64,000 bases of DNA from Drosophila miranda. Taxonomy: Eukaryota; Arthropoda; Insecta; Diptera; Drosophilidae. Both the position numbers and the translations under genes were made by a program. The stretch's first letter is position 1. Each line of letters starts with the position of its first letter. The notes beneath the pieces were generated by a model that made no database searches, was not told where the DNA came from, and worked only from the letters and a program-made list of their open reading frames with translations. The stretch spans positions 9,036,001-9,100,000 of the forward strand of contig NC_046673.1 in the NCBI RefSeq assembly GCF_003369915.1. Direction: 5' to 3'. Shown one piece after another: positions 13,201 to 24,762 of the stretch.

Positions 13201-16200
13201 ATCAATCGGAAGTTACTTTCATGCTCTCTTCCCATAGTTATAAAATCATTTTCAATGGACCTGCTACCTCTTGAGTTCATCTAATTGTGAGTCATGCGAG
13301 TATCTTCAGTGCAGATAATTCTTTAAAAATAATTATGAACCGAGTATCTTCGGCCTTCCATCGATTTGAGTAGGAAATTTATTATTGAAATTGTTGAGTT
13401 TTCGGCTTTCTGCAGAGATCTTTTTCAATCCCCTGTAGATCTATATTGCTCAAGAGAGTTTGAGTCATTTTAATCATTTTATCGATTCTATTTTTCTCAT
13501 CTGAAATCTTTCAAGTTACCTGATAGACTTCCCGAAGATATACGAGTAGGTTCGATTGAAATCATTGAAATTTCATTCCGAACTTTCAATGTACTTTCTG
13601 GGCAATCTTATTTGCATTTGACAGTCCCAAAAGCTGATCAGAAATCGTATCCGTAGTGATCTTTCGGCCTCCCCCTCCCCACTCCAGCCAAGAACAGTCA
13701 CAAACATGAACTATGATCCCAACATCCGCTGCCACCCCGAAACTCTCTGTCTGAGAGACTTTTAGTCAGCACTGTCGATCTGCCTCTCTGTGTCTCTCGC
13801 TGTGGCTGTGGCTGTGTCTGTTTCTGTCATTCTCATACTCATTCTGGGTAACCTTTTAAGTAATGCACAACGTAAATATAAAGGGGTACATTTCATTCCG
13901 TAAATCGCCAAGTCACTTTCAGAGTCAGTCCGCGTTAAAGGAACCGAAACCATTCGCCGCGACGCGACCCTGGGTGATGGCGAGGGGTGAGGACTAGGGC
14001 TGGAAAGAGCGAGGGCGTGTCGGCGCTAAACATGTGTGCGCCTCATTTCGTTTTCCTGGAGGTCTCTCTGGGAAAAACTAACCGTTCACACACGTGACAG
14101 CCTAGGCAAAGGCACATACCCTAGGTTCCCGGGGCCGGCGCTCATTTTCGATCGTACCCTCCTCCGTTTGTTTGTTCATTGAGCCATTTACCCAAATGTT
14201 GTGCCCCCGGTACCAGCCTGACTCTGAGCCAGGGCCAGGGCCTGAGCCTGAGCCCGAGACCGAGCCCGAGCCCGAGCCCGAGCCCCTCTCTCATTGTCTT
14301 TTTCCTCTGTTTATGTTTGTGTTTGTGTGTGTGCTTGTGGATTTGTGTGTGGTTTTCCAACACCTTTTTTACACATTGACACTTCCGTTTTTCGTGGAGA
14401 AGCCTTAATTCTATCTATCCAGCTGATCTCCGATCTCAGATCTCCGCTGATGTCTATCTACGAGTACCCCACACTACAGCCAGCACTCGAGTCTGCAATC
14501 AAGCGGCAATTAAGGCGGCCAGCAATAGCAGCCCAAACCGAACCGAAATGCCAGAGAGTACGGGCAAAAGGAGGAAAATAAATATTTGAAATCAATTACA
14601 TTTCTCATTGTCTGCTGCTGCCGTTTTGCAATTTCATAACCACAACAAACGTAAGCGGCGCTGCTGCCGACAACACACAGGCAATCCAGCAGCGATCGAC
14701 ACGATCATTTTCATGGCAGCTGCAGCTGACAGTAGTTTATGCAATAGATAGATTACCCAGGCCCATGCCCATGAGCAGGCACTGTAACCCACTTAATGGA
14801 GAACAGAAGGAGCGACGGCCGGGAGCGGGGCAGACCTAAATGAACTCCTCAAGTGATCGGCTACTGCTTCAGCCGCCAGCAAAGTCGGTGGTCTGTCGGA
14901 AAAAACCTAGCTACAAATAATTGAAAGGAAATTTTCGAGATACTCGTAGTATCTCAGGGAAAAAGACTTTAAGATATCTAAAATGTTTCGAATAATTTTT
15001 GAAAATTCAATCATATCTCTGGAAGAGCTACTGTACTCCAAATTTCAATCCATTGATGAATGAGTTTCTAAAACAAATAAATATGTGTTGAATGAAAAAA
15101 TTTTAATTAAAAATTACCGAAGTTTAGAAGATCTTAAACGATCTGAATGCAGTGTTCTATCTTTTGAGTCAACATTTTAAGATATACATAATATCTATAC
15201 GGATACACTTTCCCTCTTGCATTTCCTTAGCTGCACTTGAACATCAAAGTCTTGTATCGGCTTCCTTAGGCCCATCAATGTTTATTCAAACATTTTGGGA
15301 TCTGATCTGCTTAAGAGAACACCCAAAGCCAGTAGCTAGTAGCCATGTAGCTGCCGAAGAGCTGCCATGGAAGAACGAGGTCAGGCTAATGAGGCACAGC
15401 ATAACCATGGACACCCCATACAGAGTCTATCTATAAGGAAACCTGCGCCTGCTGCCTGGCCACAACTGGACTGCGATCAACTCTCTCGTTCTGGATGGAT
15501 GGTCTCAGCGCCTAACGGACAAACGACTCTATTTGGCCAATTGGGTGAAGCTGCGTTTAGTGGCTGGCTGGCTGGCTGGCTGGTAACCTTGTGCGCCGAC
15601 GCAACACTTGACCGTAAATAGCACACACAATCACACACGCACAGATTGTTGTAAACTATGTCAAGCAGAGATACAGATACAGATACAGAGATACAAGAGC
15701 ATTTGTCTGCAAGATACGGATACATTTATGTGCTGTATTAATTGCTGCTGCTGCTGCTGGTGGCACAGCAAACGCGCAACGCGCGCTTCAGGGCAAACCA
15801 CATATTGGCCAACGGCTTTGGTCTTTTGCCTTATAAACAATAACCACAACTAGTTACTTAGCTACCCCCCTCAGTCCCCACTCCCCCGCTACCACTTTCC
15901 TCAATTCGTTGTCGTCTCGCCTCGCCTTTTGTCTTGTGGGCATTTAACACACAATTATCTCATGAAGCTGCAGAATGGAGTCAGGTAATTTTTAAGCTTT
16001 TAAGCCGGCAAGGGAGAGTGGAGTGGCTGAAAGAGGAGGGTACCAGGCGTATAAGTGCTCGTATATTGCCCTTCGACAAAGGCATTATGTATTCATTTGC
16101 AGCCGGCTCGCAAAAGCCAAAAAGAGCTTCTTGGTAAGGGAATTACGTCCAATCTTACGAATCGTTCATACATATATCCCATAGATAACTTTCTAATTGG

Positions 16201-19085
16201 TATTTCTTGGAATTCCTTAAAAGTTCTGCCATTATAGACGCTTTTCTCTTGGCTAATCTTGGCATTAATCTTGGATATTTCACTTTTACTTTAAGTAATG
16301 CAAACAAAAACAAACTTACAAGAATATAGATCACTTCAAAATTACAGAAAATGGTTATTTTATAGAGATTATAGAGAATTCGAGGACAAACCTTTTGGAA
16401 CTTGAACATTTTCCAAAATAAAATTCCCTAAAAATACCTAGAACAGCCACAAACTTAAGGGAATATTACTGCATATCAATTGATTAGCTGAGGAGCTTGA
16501 GATACTTTCGAAGGACTGACAGCTCACCTCATTCCAGGTGCACTTTTAAAGAGAACATTTCCAACAAAAGAGCATACAGAGTTCAACCAACTTGGTCTCC
16601 AATTCTTACTCTGTTAGCGCTTTTACTCTGCTGTTGTATGTAGTATCTCTGTATCTGTATCTGTATCTGAACGTGTCGAGGGCCAGGTCTAACCAAAATG
16701 CTCTGCGATCTTCTTTTGTGTCTCTGTCTGTCTGTCTGTCTGTCTGTCTTTCGGTCTGTCTCTGTGGCTGTGTTTGCGTCTGTTTATTGAATTGTAAACA
16801 TTTTTAACGCTGCATTTAAATAATTTTCGTTTCTTTTTAAGTGCACTTAGAGAGCGCAGAGCAGACTGGCTCTAGCTACAGTATCTGTATCTGTTTGGCT
16901 GTGTGTATATGGATTATAGGGAATAACGAATAAAGAAGTGCAAATGGCCCAAAGGCCATTCACACACGTAGCCAGAGATGCTGTTGCGTTGATAGCCCCG
17001 ACTCGGCCTGAGTTCCAGCACTCTCTCCCTATCGATGGTATGTATGGATGGATGTATGTATCTTCCAGCCAAGCTTCTTCCGCCTCTGTACGTACCGTAG
17101 CCTCTCCATGAACGTGCGAAAAGTCTGAGACCCACTATGGGACTATGAGAGACTATGAGAGACTATGGGACTGGCACAGAGACTACGCTGATTAACACGC
17201 TCCACCAAACTGAACTTTGTGGGGTTCAGCAAAGGCTATCGATTCGTTCGTTCGTTAGTTCGTTCGTATATTGAACGCCTCACATAAATAACTAACTCGA
17301 CTGAAAGTCAAGAAAGCATCGGAGCCAGGACGGAGAGCGGCTGGAACTGCATATTTTGCCATTTGTCATGGGGTCAAGCACTCGAGATTGCCCAATAAAC
17401 TTTACGGTTCAGCTCGAAAATGTCCCATATTTACCAATCATTCAAAAGAAGTTCGGTCCATTGGAGCAGATAGATAGATACATATAGTGCAATAGGACAC
17501 TCGTAAATTTGTCAATGAGGCACCTTCTTCTTCTACAGCTTCATCGGCAACAGCTCCAAATGCATATCTCTTTCTGATTGAAATTAATGGGCCCTTAGTG
17601 CCTGACGCTTAACGCCTGACGCCGCACGCTCTCACAGAGGGATGCTGTAGATAGGGGGACAGAGAGCATAGATAGACCGAGTGGGCAGTGCTGTACTGTA
17701 CTGAGAGATTAACATGTCTCGGTATTATCTCTTGGACGGGGAAGGGAAAGGGATGTTCTATCTGCTGGAAAATGATCCAACAGACTGGGGGGACCCTGGC
17801 TTGAGATTGAATTTAACAGAATTCAAAGACTAATCCCTTCATTGTTAATTCCCCAGAAACTTTGTTTTTTTTTTTTTTGTAATCTGCATTCGAAATTATG
17901 ACTCGTTGCTTTAGTTCTGAAAAAATGCTCTTAAGACCTAATTACAAAACGCATTTAATTGCTCAACTGCCATTTAAGAACACTAAAAACGTTATGAAAG
18001 TATATGTTGAAAGTGTAGATTTGTGCTCTGGCTATCGGTAGCTCTCCTCTCACTGCCAGCCTCTCAGTTTGTTGAACTTATGCTGTCACTTTGGGTATAC
18101 TATGACGTCTCTCGAGACTGTGATAAAAAGAATTTTGTTTTTGTTGCCAGCCTTTCTTTGGGCCCTTATCTTGGGCTAGTTCTGGGGATCCGCCCCAGCA
18201 GCCGATAAGCCGACTGTCCAAAAAAAGATGAGGAAAAACCCAGGAAAGTCACGCACAAGAGGAAAGCAATGTCTCACATAGATAAAGATAAAAGATACCA
18301 CATATTTCCCAATCTTCCGGAAAGAATTTTGCAATCTTTAGAGGCAGTAAATCTTAAATTCTTCCACTATGATGATGGTATTCTTCACACTGAAAATAAC
18401 AATCTTATCTTAGCAAACTTGATGTCCAGCTCAGTCCGGAATCAGTTAAAATAGTTTCCCAAAATATGAAAAAAACTGAATTCCAAGTGTTTCTTGTATA
18501 ACCTTTTAAGAAATCATTGAAATAAGATCATAATATGGTGACCTATGGCCCTTTGTTTTGTTCAGTGCATTCAGTTCAATACAATAGATCAAACAACCCT
18601 CAATTACCTTTTGAAAGAAAAGATATAAAGGCGAATCTACAGCTTCGGCTTTAGATTTGTGGCTGCACAATTGAGAACGTACTATTTTGTCGTTTTCAAG
18701 ATCATATATTCCTGATTTAATAGGTCTCGTTCCAGCAGTTTATGGAATAATGGTACACGCTTCATTGGGGGTATGTGGGGATGTCAGAAGGTCAAACACT
18801 AGCACGCCCCCCTTGTCATTGGAGAGCTAGAAGCCCCACCCAGTGGCCCCCTTATATATACATTCATATGTAGTCGTAGAGTACTTACTTGTTTTGGTTG
18901 GCGAAGTAGTCATTGCGTGCCTTGTGCAAGGCAATGCTGAAGCCGAACATGGAATTGGTGGCCTGCTGGTACCTCACATAGCTGGGCAGATCGATGTTGT
19001 AGCCAATCGAGATGTGAACCTCGTTCACAAGGAGCATCAGGACCAGGGCCAGCCCCGGACTCAGGTGATGACGGCGGGCTGTCAT
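1290..19085 (-). CDS. if: inflated, integrin alpha-PS2, N-terminal coding exons (partial, continues off left edge)
   Basis: Alpha subunit of the PS2 integrin, which pairs with beta-PS at the plasma membrane and links muscle, wing and gut cells to extracellular matrix. Four exons join in frame: 18889-19085, 9253-9383, 6725-6822 and 1290-1416 (553 nt, 184 codons plus one base). The start is a true ATG at 19085 with a good AAAACG leader. It is followed by a signal peptide (leucine/valine-rich, about residues 12-28) and the mature start GYNIDLPSYVRY. The first FG-GAP blade reads NSMFGFSIALHK then SLIVGAPKYDTS, with VDRKSYQWLGATVATGRD next and APRYVFHTMTPSRA in the fourth exon. These match my memory of fly alpha-PS2 closely, better than alpha-PS1. 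The remaining propeller, thigh/calf domains, transmembrane segment and tail must lie left of position 1. Introns of 9.5, 2.4 and 5.3 kb are probable homes for enhancers. Confidence 0.93.
4248..4287 (+). repeat. poly(C) homopolymer, 40 nt
   Basis: Uninterrupted run of 40 cytosines inside inflated intron 3, with a G-rich stretch on the same strand about 110 bp upstream (4128-4148). Confidence 0.95.
5519..5538 (+). repeat. poly(C) homopolymer, 20 nt
   Basis: Uninterrupted run of 20 cytosines in inflated intron 3. Confidence 0.95.
6725..6822 (-). CDS. if: inflated coding exon 3
   Basis: Acceptor AAACAG above 6822, donor GTAAGT below 6725. It enters in phase 1 and leaves in phase 0. It encodes NNRNTEGEIVDRKSYQWLG followed by ATVATGRDNDLVV, the end of propeller blade 1 and start of blade 2. 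Confidence 0.95.
6823..9252 (-). other. if: inflated intron 2 (2.4 kb)
   Basis: Non-coding by flanking exon phase. It is mostly AT-rich, with two copies of the TACGAGTA/TACTCGTA octamer (7507, 8910). No embedded gene recognised. Confidence 0.8.
9253..9383 (-). CDS. if: inflated coding exon 2
   Basis: Acceptor TTTCAG above 9383, donor GTAATT below 9253, ends in phase 1. It encodes VSLIVGAPKYDTSRFQ, then EAGGVFKC and DDDCKLVPFDSKG. This is a canonical FG-GAP blade with the GAP motif and a conserved cysteine pair. Confidence 0.95.
9384..18888 (-). other. if: inflated intron 1 (9.5 kb)
   Basis: The largest intron, typical of a gene with intronic enhancers. It contains CT/GA runs (10300-10330, 12610-12635), TGCTC x4 (12870-12889), CCCGAG repeats near 14250-14285, CTGTCTGT near 16725-16750 and (TTCG)n near 17240-17270. 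A 61-codon ATG frame at 18269-18454 on the plus strand is not convincing. Confidence 0.8.
18889..19085 (-). CDS. if: inflated coding exon 1 (signal peptide)
   Basis: ATG at 19085; donor GTAAGT immediately below 18889, phase 2 (AA|T completes the Asn of NQNN-V). It encodes the 66-residue N-terminus: signal peptide plus the first strand of the alpha-PS2 propeller ending ANQNK/N. Confidence 0.93.
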
Positions 19086-19499
19086 CGTTTTGATTCACTT
19101 TTCTTTTTTCACGCGGGCTTTTCCTTGGATACAATTTCTATGGGTGACTGAGTGTTTTTGGGCTTTTAGTTTCGTTTGTTTCGCTTTCGTCGGGTTTGCA
19201 TTAAGATATTTTGCTCCTTTACGATTGCATCTTCACAGCTGCTGTGGGTGTTGGCCTGAAGAGTTGTTCAATTGGAGAATTAAGCGTTGCAAATATCACA
19301 TATGGTCAGAGGCACCACACAGCCAAAGAGTGCGATCCCACACAGACAATCATGCACACACACACGACAAGCTTTATTTATTATAAAAACTCAACCTTGG
19401 CCGAAATGAATTCCGAGATTCCGAAAAAAGCAAAATCAAAACCAAAAAAAAAAAATACAACCTAAACAGCGACGAAATGTTCTTCAACTCAGCAAAGAC

Positions 19500-19600
19500 A
19501 GAGGTTCAGATCGTTCTCTCTATCTGCCGCTCTTTCTCTCTCTATCGTTCCCGCTCTCCCACTCTCTGCATCTCTATCGCTCTCTCTATCTCGCGACAAC
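19500..19600 (-). promoter_or_regulatory. if: Probable inflated promoter-proximal CT/GA-rich region
   Basis: Dense CTCTCTAT/CTCTTTCTCT blocks about 420-510 bp upstream of the inflated ATG read as GAGAG on the minus strand, the binding core of GAGA factor. That is typical of paused developmental promoters in flies. I see no TATA box and cannot fix the transcription start, so promoter identity is inferred from position and composition. Confidence 0.4.
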
Positions 19601-22176
19601 TTCGAAATCGAGATATTCTGGCCTTGAGCGGAAGCTAGGGTGCCAAAAGGTGTCTTCGACTGATCAACCCACTGCCTTAAAATAGATTCTAAAACGATGA
19701 TTTTCTTATCCTTTTTTATCTCTCTTTTAATTGGATTTTCAACTGTTTTTTGTATGTAATTTTATTTGATAATATTTTACAATTTTAATCTGGAATTCTT
19801 TTCACGTCATTTCTAAATTGAAATTCCATTTTAATGATTTAATTTGTTGGAGTTAATTTTTTTTTATATATATTTAGAAAATTTATTTTTTCCACGTTAT
19901 TTATATATTTTTTTATTATTTAAAACATTTAATTGTTTAGTTTAAACATTTGATTTTAGTTGAAATTTAAGCATTTCTAAAAGTAGTTTTAGTTGGAAAA
20001 ATCTTTAAGTCCCAGGGTATTAATGAAGTTGAATCCTCAATATTGCTTCGTTTTAAAATCTGATTTGTTTGTCTCTAAACATTTTTGACTGGTTCTTGTT
20101 ATTGTTCTTTGGCTTTTTGGCGCGTTCTACGCACAGCATCTCGCTGTCTCTCTATCGCACAGATGACGTAATGGACCGCGAAACAGGTTGCCCCCCCAAA
20201 AAAAAAAATAACGGCTCGACAGAGCCAGGTCCAGAGAACGAGACCCCGGGCCCTTTCAGCCAAGTGTTTGTTGTCTTTCTACAAATTGCATTGAATATGC
20301 GAAAAAAGGCCGTAGGCGGCGTTGGCGTTGACGGTTGGCTTTGGCGTTGGCGTTCGACCCGTTTGCATTCAACATTAGTGCAGGTGACATTTGACACATT
20401 TTCCACAGATACAGATACAGATACATACATAAATATGTATGTATGTATGTAGTAGTTGTAGTAGATGTGTGGGCGCCACAACTCATTGATAGGCTGCTGC
20501 CATTCATAGACACCACAACAGCCGTAGCTGTGTAGAGAAAACAAAAAACTTAAACTATAATTGAAATTTTTTGTAGAACGATCGTGCCATATGGCAGCGA
20601 TTCATGCCCAGGCATTGATCATGTGATCGGCATTCATAATAATACGACTGTACGGCTCGGCTCTTGACTCTGCCAATAAAAAGCCGTTAAATTTGTCAGG
20701 CACAAATTGCAGCCGGAATATATGTATACGAGTACTGTACGAGTATGTGGTGTCTGTGTGCAAAGTGTTTCCAAGCTCGGGCGAAATACCATACAAAATA
20801 GATTGGCCACAAATGGATCAAAGTTTACTCAAGAATTCTATTTGTATATTGTTTTTGTGATTCCAAAAAACTAGTTGGGGGCAAAGACTTCAAAAATCTT
20901 GTTTCTAGGTAGATCCGAAGATGGTATTTTTCGTCGAAAACTTTTCAGTTTTTATTCGTAATCGAAACACTAGAAATGTTGTTGTTTTGTCGAAAGTGAG
21001 AGTTTTTAATGTTTTTTCAAATACTAGCATGAACTAGGAACTTTAATTGAAATTCTAGAAACTCTATGATGTCATTTTTATACAAGGAACCCTTTTTTTA
21101 TATATTCTCGAATTGTTAACCATTATATACGTTTACAGGCTGAAACTGAGGATCCCGAAGTGCTGTTGCTGCAGCCAGGCAAAGTTTCGAGTAAGTCGGA
21201 GCCAATTAGTTAGGGCAACTTTGTTTTCCAGCGGCTGAAACTGCCATAGATCCCAAAACGTTAACCATCTGGGTTAACGTTAAAATATCTGGGCAGGCGC
21301 AAAAAAAAAGCCAACAAATTAGAGGCAAAAAAAAAATACACACACCAGATCATTTATCTAAAAATAAATTTGTTTCGTCGGAGTGCCTGCTGCTGCTGAC
21401 TGACTGTGTGCTACGCCCAGCAGAGTCTTGTCTATAGCTAGGTCTATATGTATATATATATATATATATAGACATGCATATACGGGGATACTAAAATACG
21501 TACATATGTACGCTAGATATGTGCATATAAAGATCTGGCGTTGCTTTGAGGCCAGTGCAGAAAAGCGGTATGAAACCGTTGAGCCAGCACTGGGATCACA
21601 TTTATGGCATAAGTAGACCCACATCTATTTCTCTTTATGAAAGTGTATGTGTGTGAGTGTGTGTGTGTGTGTGTGTGTGGGAAGGTTAAAGCTTTTCCAA
21701 GTCCATATGTTTGATTTGAGGAATACATATATAAAATGTTTGTATTTTCCACTTTTTTTTTGCACTTGAAAAAAATATTTCATGTTGAAAATTATATGGT
21801 CGACATTTTATTCACGTCGCGTGTTACAGTTTTTTTTATCGTTTTATTTGTTACTCTTATTTTCTGCCGTTGCAATGCTCAGCACGCAGCCAAATTTGAA
21901 CCAAGACTAGGGCGAGAGAGCAAGTGGCGCAAAGTATCTATTAGATACATCTTAATGTAGATACAGAGATACGTCTATCTGTGTGCGCTCCACCAGCCAG
22001 GTGAACCGCAACGAACCGCTCACGCTAGATCGCCTACTCAATGCGAGAGCGACACAGACAGAAGAGACAGGGTGAGACTCTCGAAGAGACACAATCTCAA
22101 AGCTCTCTAACAGCCAAAATGATAGCAAAGTTCGTTCGTTTTTTCATTAACTTGCTGGTTGGGAGATCCGTTGGGT

Positions 22177-22177
<1 letters not shown>

Positions 22178-22211
<34 letters not shown>
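22178..22211 (+). repeat. poly(G) homopolymer, 34 nt
   Basis: Uninterrupted run of 34 guanines followed by more G-rich sequence. It lies in intergenic DNA. Confidence 0.95.
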
Positions 22212-22212
<1 letters not shown>

Positions 22213-24762
22213 GGAGTGGTGGGGTAGAGCTTATAGAAGGGGGCATCCTACACAGATTTTGTTTAGGTGAGTAGGCAGACAACCGTCTTGAGCATCCAAG
22301 CATTTTTGAATGTAATTTCCGCTGGCAAATGTCTATACAATTTGATGTGTCATTCATTTGGTTAATATAAATTAGGCATATACACGAGTATACGAGTATA
22401 GCTAAATAAATAGATACAGATCACACAGTGACATAAAGATCGCCACATGGCTATCAAAATCTATTCCAATCATTTCAAGACACATTTTTGAACTGATCTC
22501 TACAAATTTGACAAATACGAAAACTCGCAATTTTGAATAACAACAGTTTGGCGGCAAACTGCGGCAGAGCATGCGAGCATTGCAACTGAAAACATTAATT
22601 ACACAAACACAAAACATTTTGTTGACTCTGATAGTCACAGATATTCACAGAAAAGCACACAAATCATGCATATTATTACATGTGTTCAAATACCAACAAT
22701 TAAATTTGCATATTTGCAAATGGATTTTCAAAAAAATTAATTTCAGCGCGCACTGGCTCCATGTACCGTTACGGTTGCTGTTGTTCGATTTGGATCGCGC
22801 GCGCACAACCGACCGTCAGGTCGCGAAAGGTAGAATTATTCATAAGGGTACGGTCATCCCGCTCTTTGGCTCGATTTTCTGTGTGGTTTACAACAGCGCT
22901 GCCACTTTAGCATATTTCCGGCTAGATCTAGCAGTTTTAAAAGTTGAATTGCTTGTACAATTTTCAATACAGATTTCCATATATGTGTAAAAGCATTTAA
23001 GCATTTTTTTTAAATACATTCATCTTGTTTTAGCTTTAAATCTGTGTATAATGCACGTACTCTGGATTTTATCGCTGCATAAAAAATATTATGTCTGGTG
23101 TGCCATTCGTGATGGGAACTTTGTTCGTATGAACAAGAACTTTGTTCCGAGGCTTCGCCTGTGGTATATGTGATATGTAGAAAATACTTTATAAACTAAT
23201 TTTTGTGATGCCTGGTTGGGAAGCGCGGAAAAAGAGTGGCTTCGTAAAGTTCCAGCAGACACAACCAACGCATACTGCTGCTATGTGGCAAAAATTATGA
23301 TTTTCCATTGAAATATTTGTATTTAATTCCAAAAAACGAAAAATACAACAACCAAAAGTGGTATTGAAGCTGGCGGTATTTGTTAAGGCAAATCAGTTGC
23401 CTGCCTATATATATATATATATATATATATCTATAATTATACCTAAGAGACATGTATGAAATCACGCTATTGAATTGTAATGTCGTGCGCTCTTATACCA
23501 TGTTGCGAACGGAGCCTATGCAAGCAGCAGCCGCTCATGAAGAGGGCTCCGCTTTAGAATAAACGCACTTATAATTGTTGATTGAGTTGATTAAGTGCAC
23601 AAGTTTGATCTGTCGGTCTGTCTGATTCCAGTGTCTAATTAAACCCTCAGAAATCGTGCCTAACGGCAGGCTATTTAGCACATCTATTACTCTTAACTTT
23701 TATATAATAAAAGCACAATAAATACATCTGTTATTTTTTGAGTTTAATTAGTCGGAATAAGTTTAAGCTTATTTATTTTCGGTGTTAGCCATTTTTGGCT
23801 ATTTTTTTTAAACTACCAGTGTTTTTATGGCAGCACTGATGTGTGTATGTGAACGCATGGTATAACTATGTTAGGTGCGGAAAACTAGGCGAGCGGGTGG
23901 GACATAATGTCAGGATAGCGTATGTGAAATCAAGTCCCTCGAAGTGCGTAATAGATTTTCTTAATTATAGTAATAGTACACATGCATGTACAATATGCAA
24001 TATTTTGAAAAAATTATTTAAAATTTAAAAAAGAGATTAGCGAGGCACTGAAGTGACACAGATGATATGTCAAAATAGTCTTAACATAGCCCTGTGGCCG
24101 ACCGACTGAAATAAAATATTTAAAAAGAAGTAAAAGTAAAAGTATTGCCAATGAAAAATAGATGCACATAAATATGTGAGAAACATAGACAACGAATAAA
24201 CAAGATATAAAAATATAACATGCCTGTTACCGTATTTTAGCATGCGCTAAAAAAATGTTACTTAACATAGCTTGTTGCTGGAATCGCTATTTAACATCCC
24301 TCTGCACTATGCAAATACCTTTCAAATGCAACCCTAAACAATCGAAAGCATCTCTGGCAAGAAAAAATATTTCGCGCCTAGACACATTTCAAATCGTGTT
24401 TTAAATTTCAAATCATACAAGACCAAAAACAAAGGCTGCAAAAAACAGAAACAAATCCAGGAGGAAAGATATATGGTACAAGGAATAACTAACGTAAATA
24501 TTACATTCAGTGCATCTTTGATGATTGACCTTAATTTTAAAAGGATAAATGTTGCAAAGATTGTTCCTATAGTTCTTATTACATTGCTTACAATTCATAA
24601 CATCTATTGTAATGTATACTCACATATTTTCTGATCAGAGAAAGATCTAATCAGACCTTAGAGCTGACAATGAATGGAGGAACGCCTGTTCCATCATCTA
24701 GACACGAGTATTGTACGGAGTAACAAGTAACATATATATCCGTTCCGGTTGGCTTTTCTCAT

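Larger units (their letters stand above)
19086..24762. other. Intergenic region between inflated and the large secreted-protein gene
   Basis: Contains the inflated 5' leader and promoter at the left, (TA)n near 21451-21470, (GT)n near 21656-21679, a 34-G tract at 22178-22211, (TA)n at 23406-23430 and a possible degenerate mobile-element remnant at 23440-23700. The 3' UTR of the downstream minus-strand gene lies at the right. No recognised gene. Confidence 0.7.
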
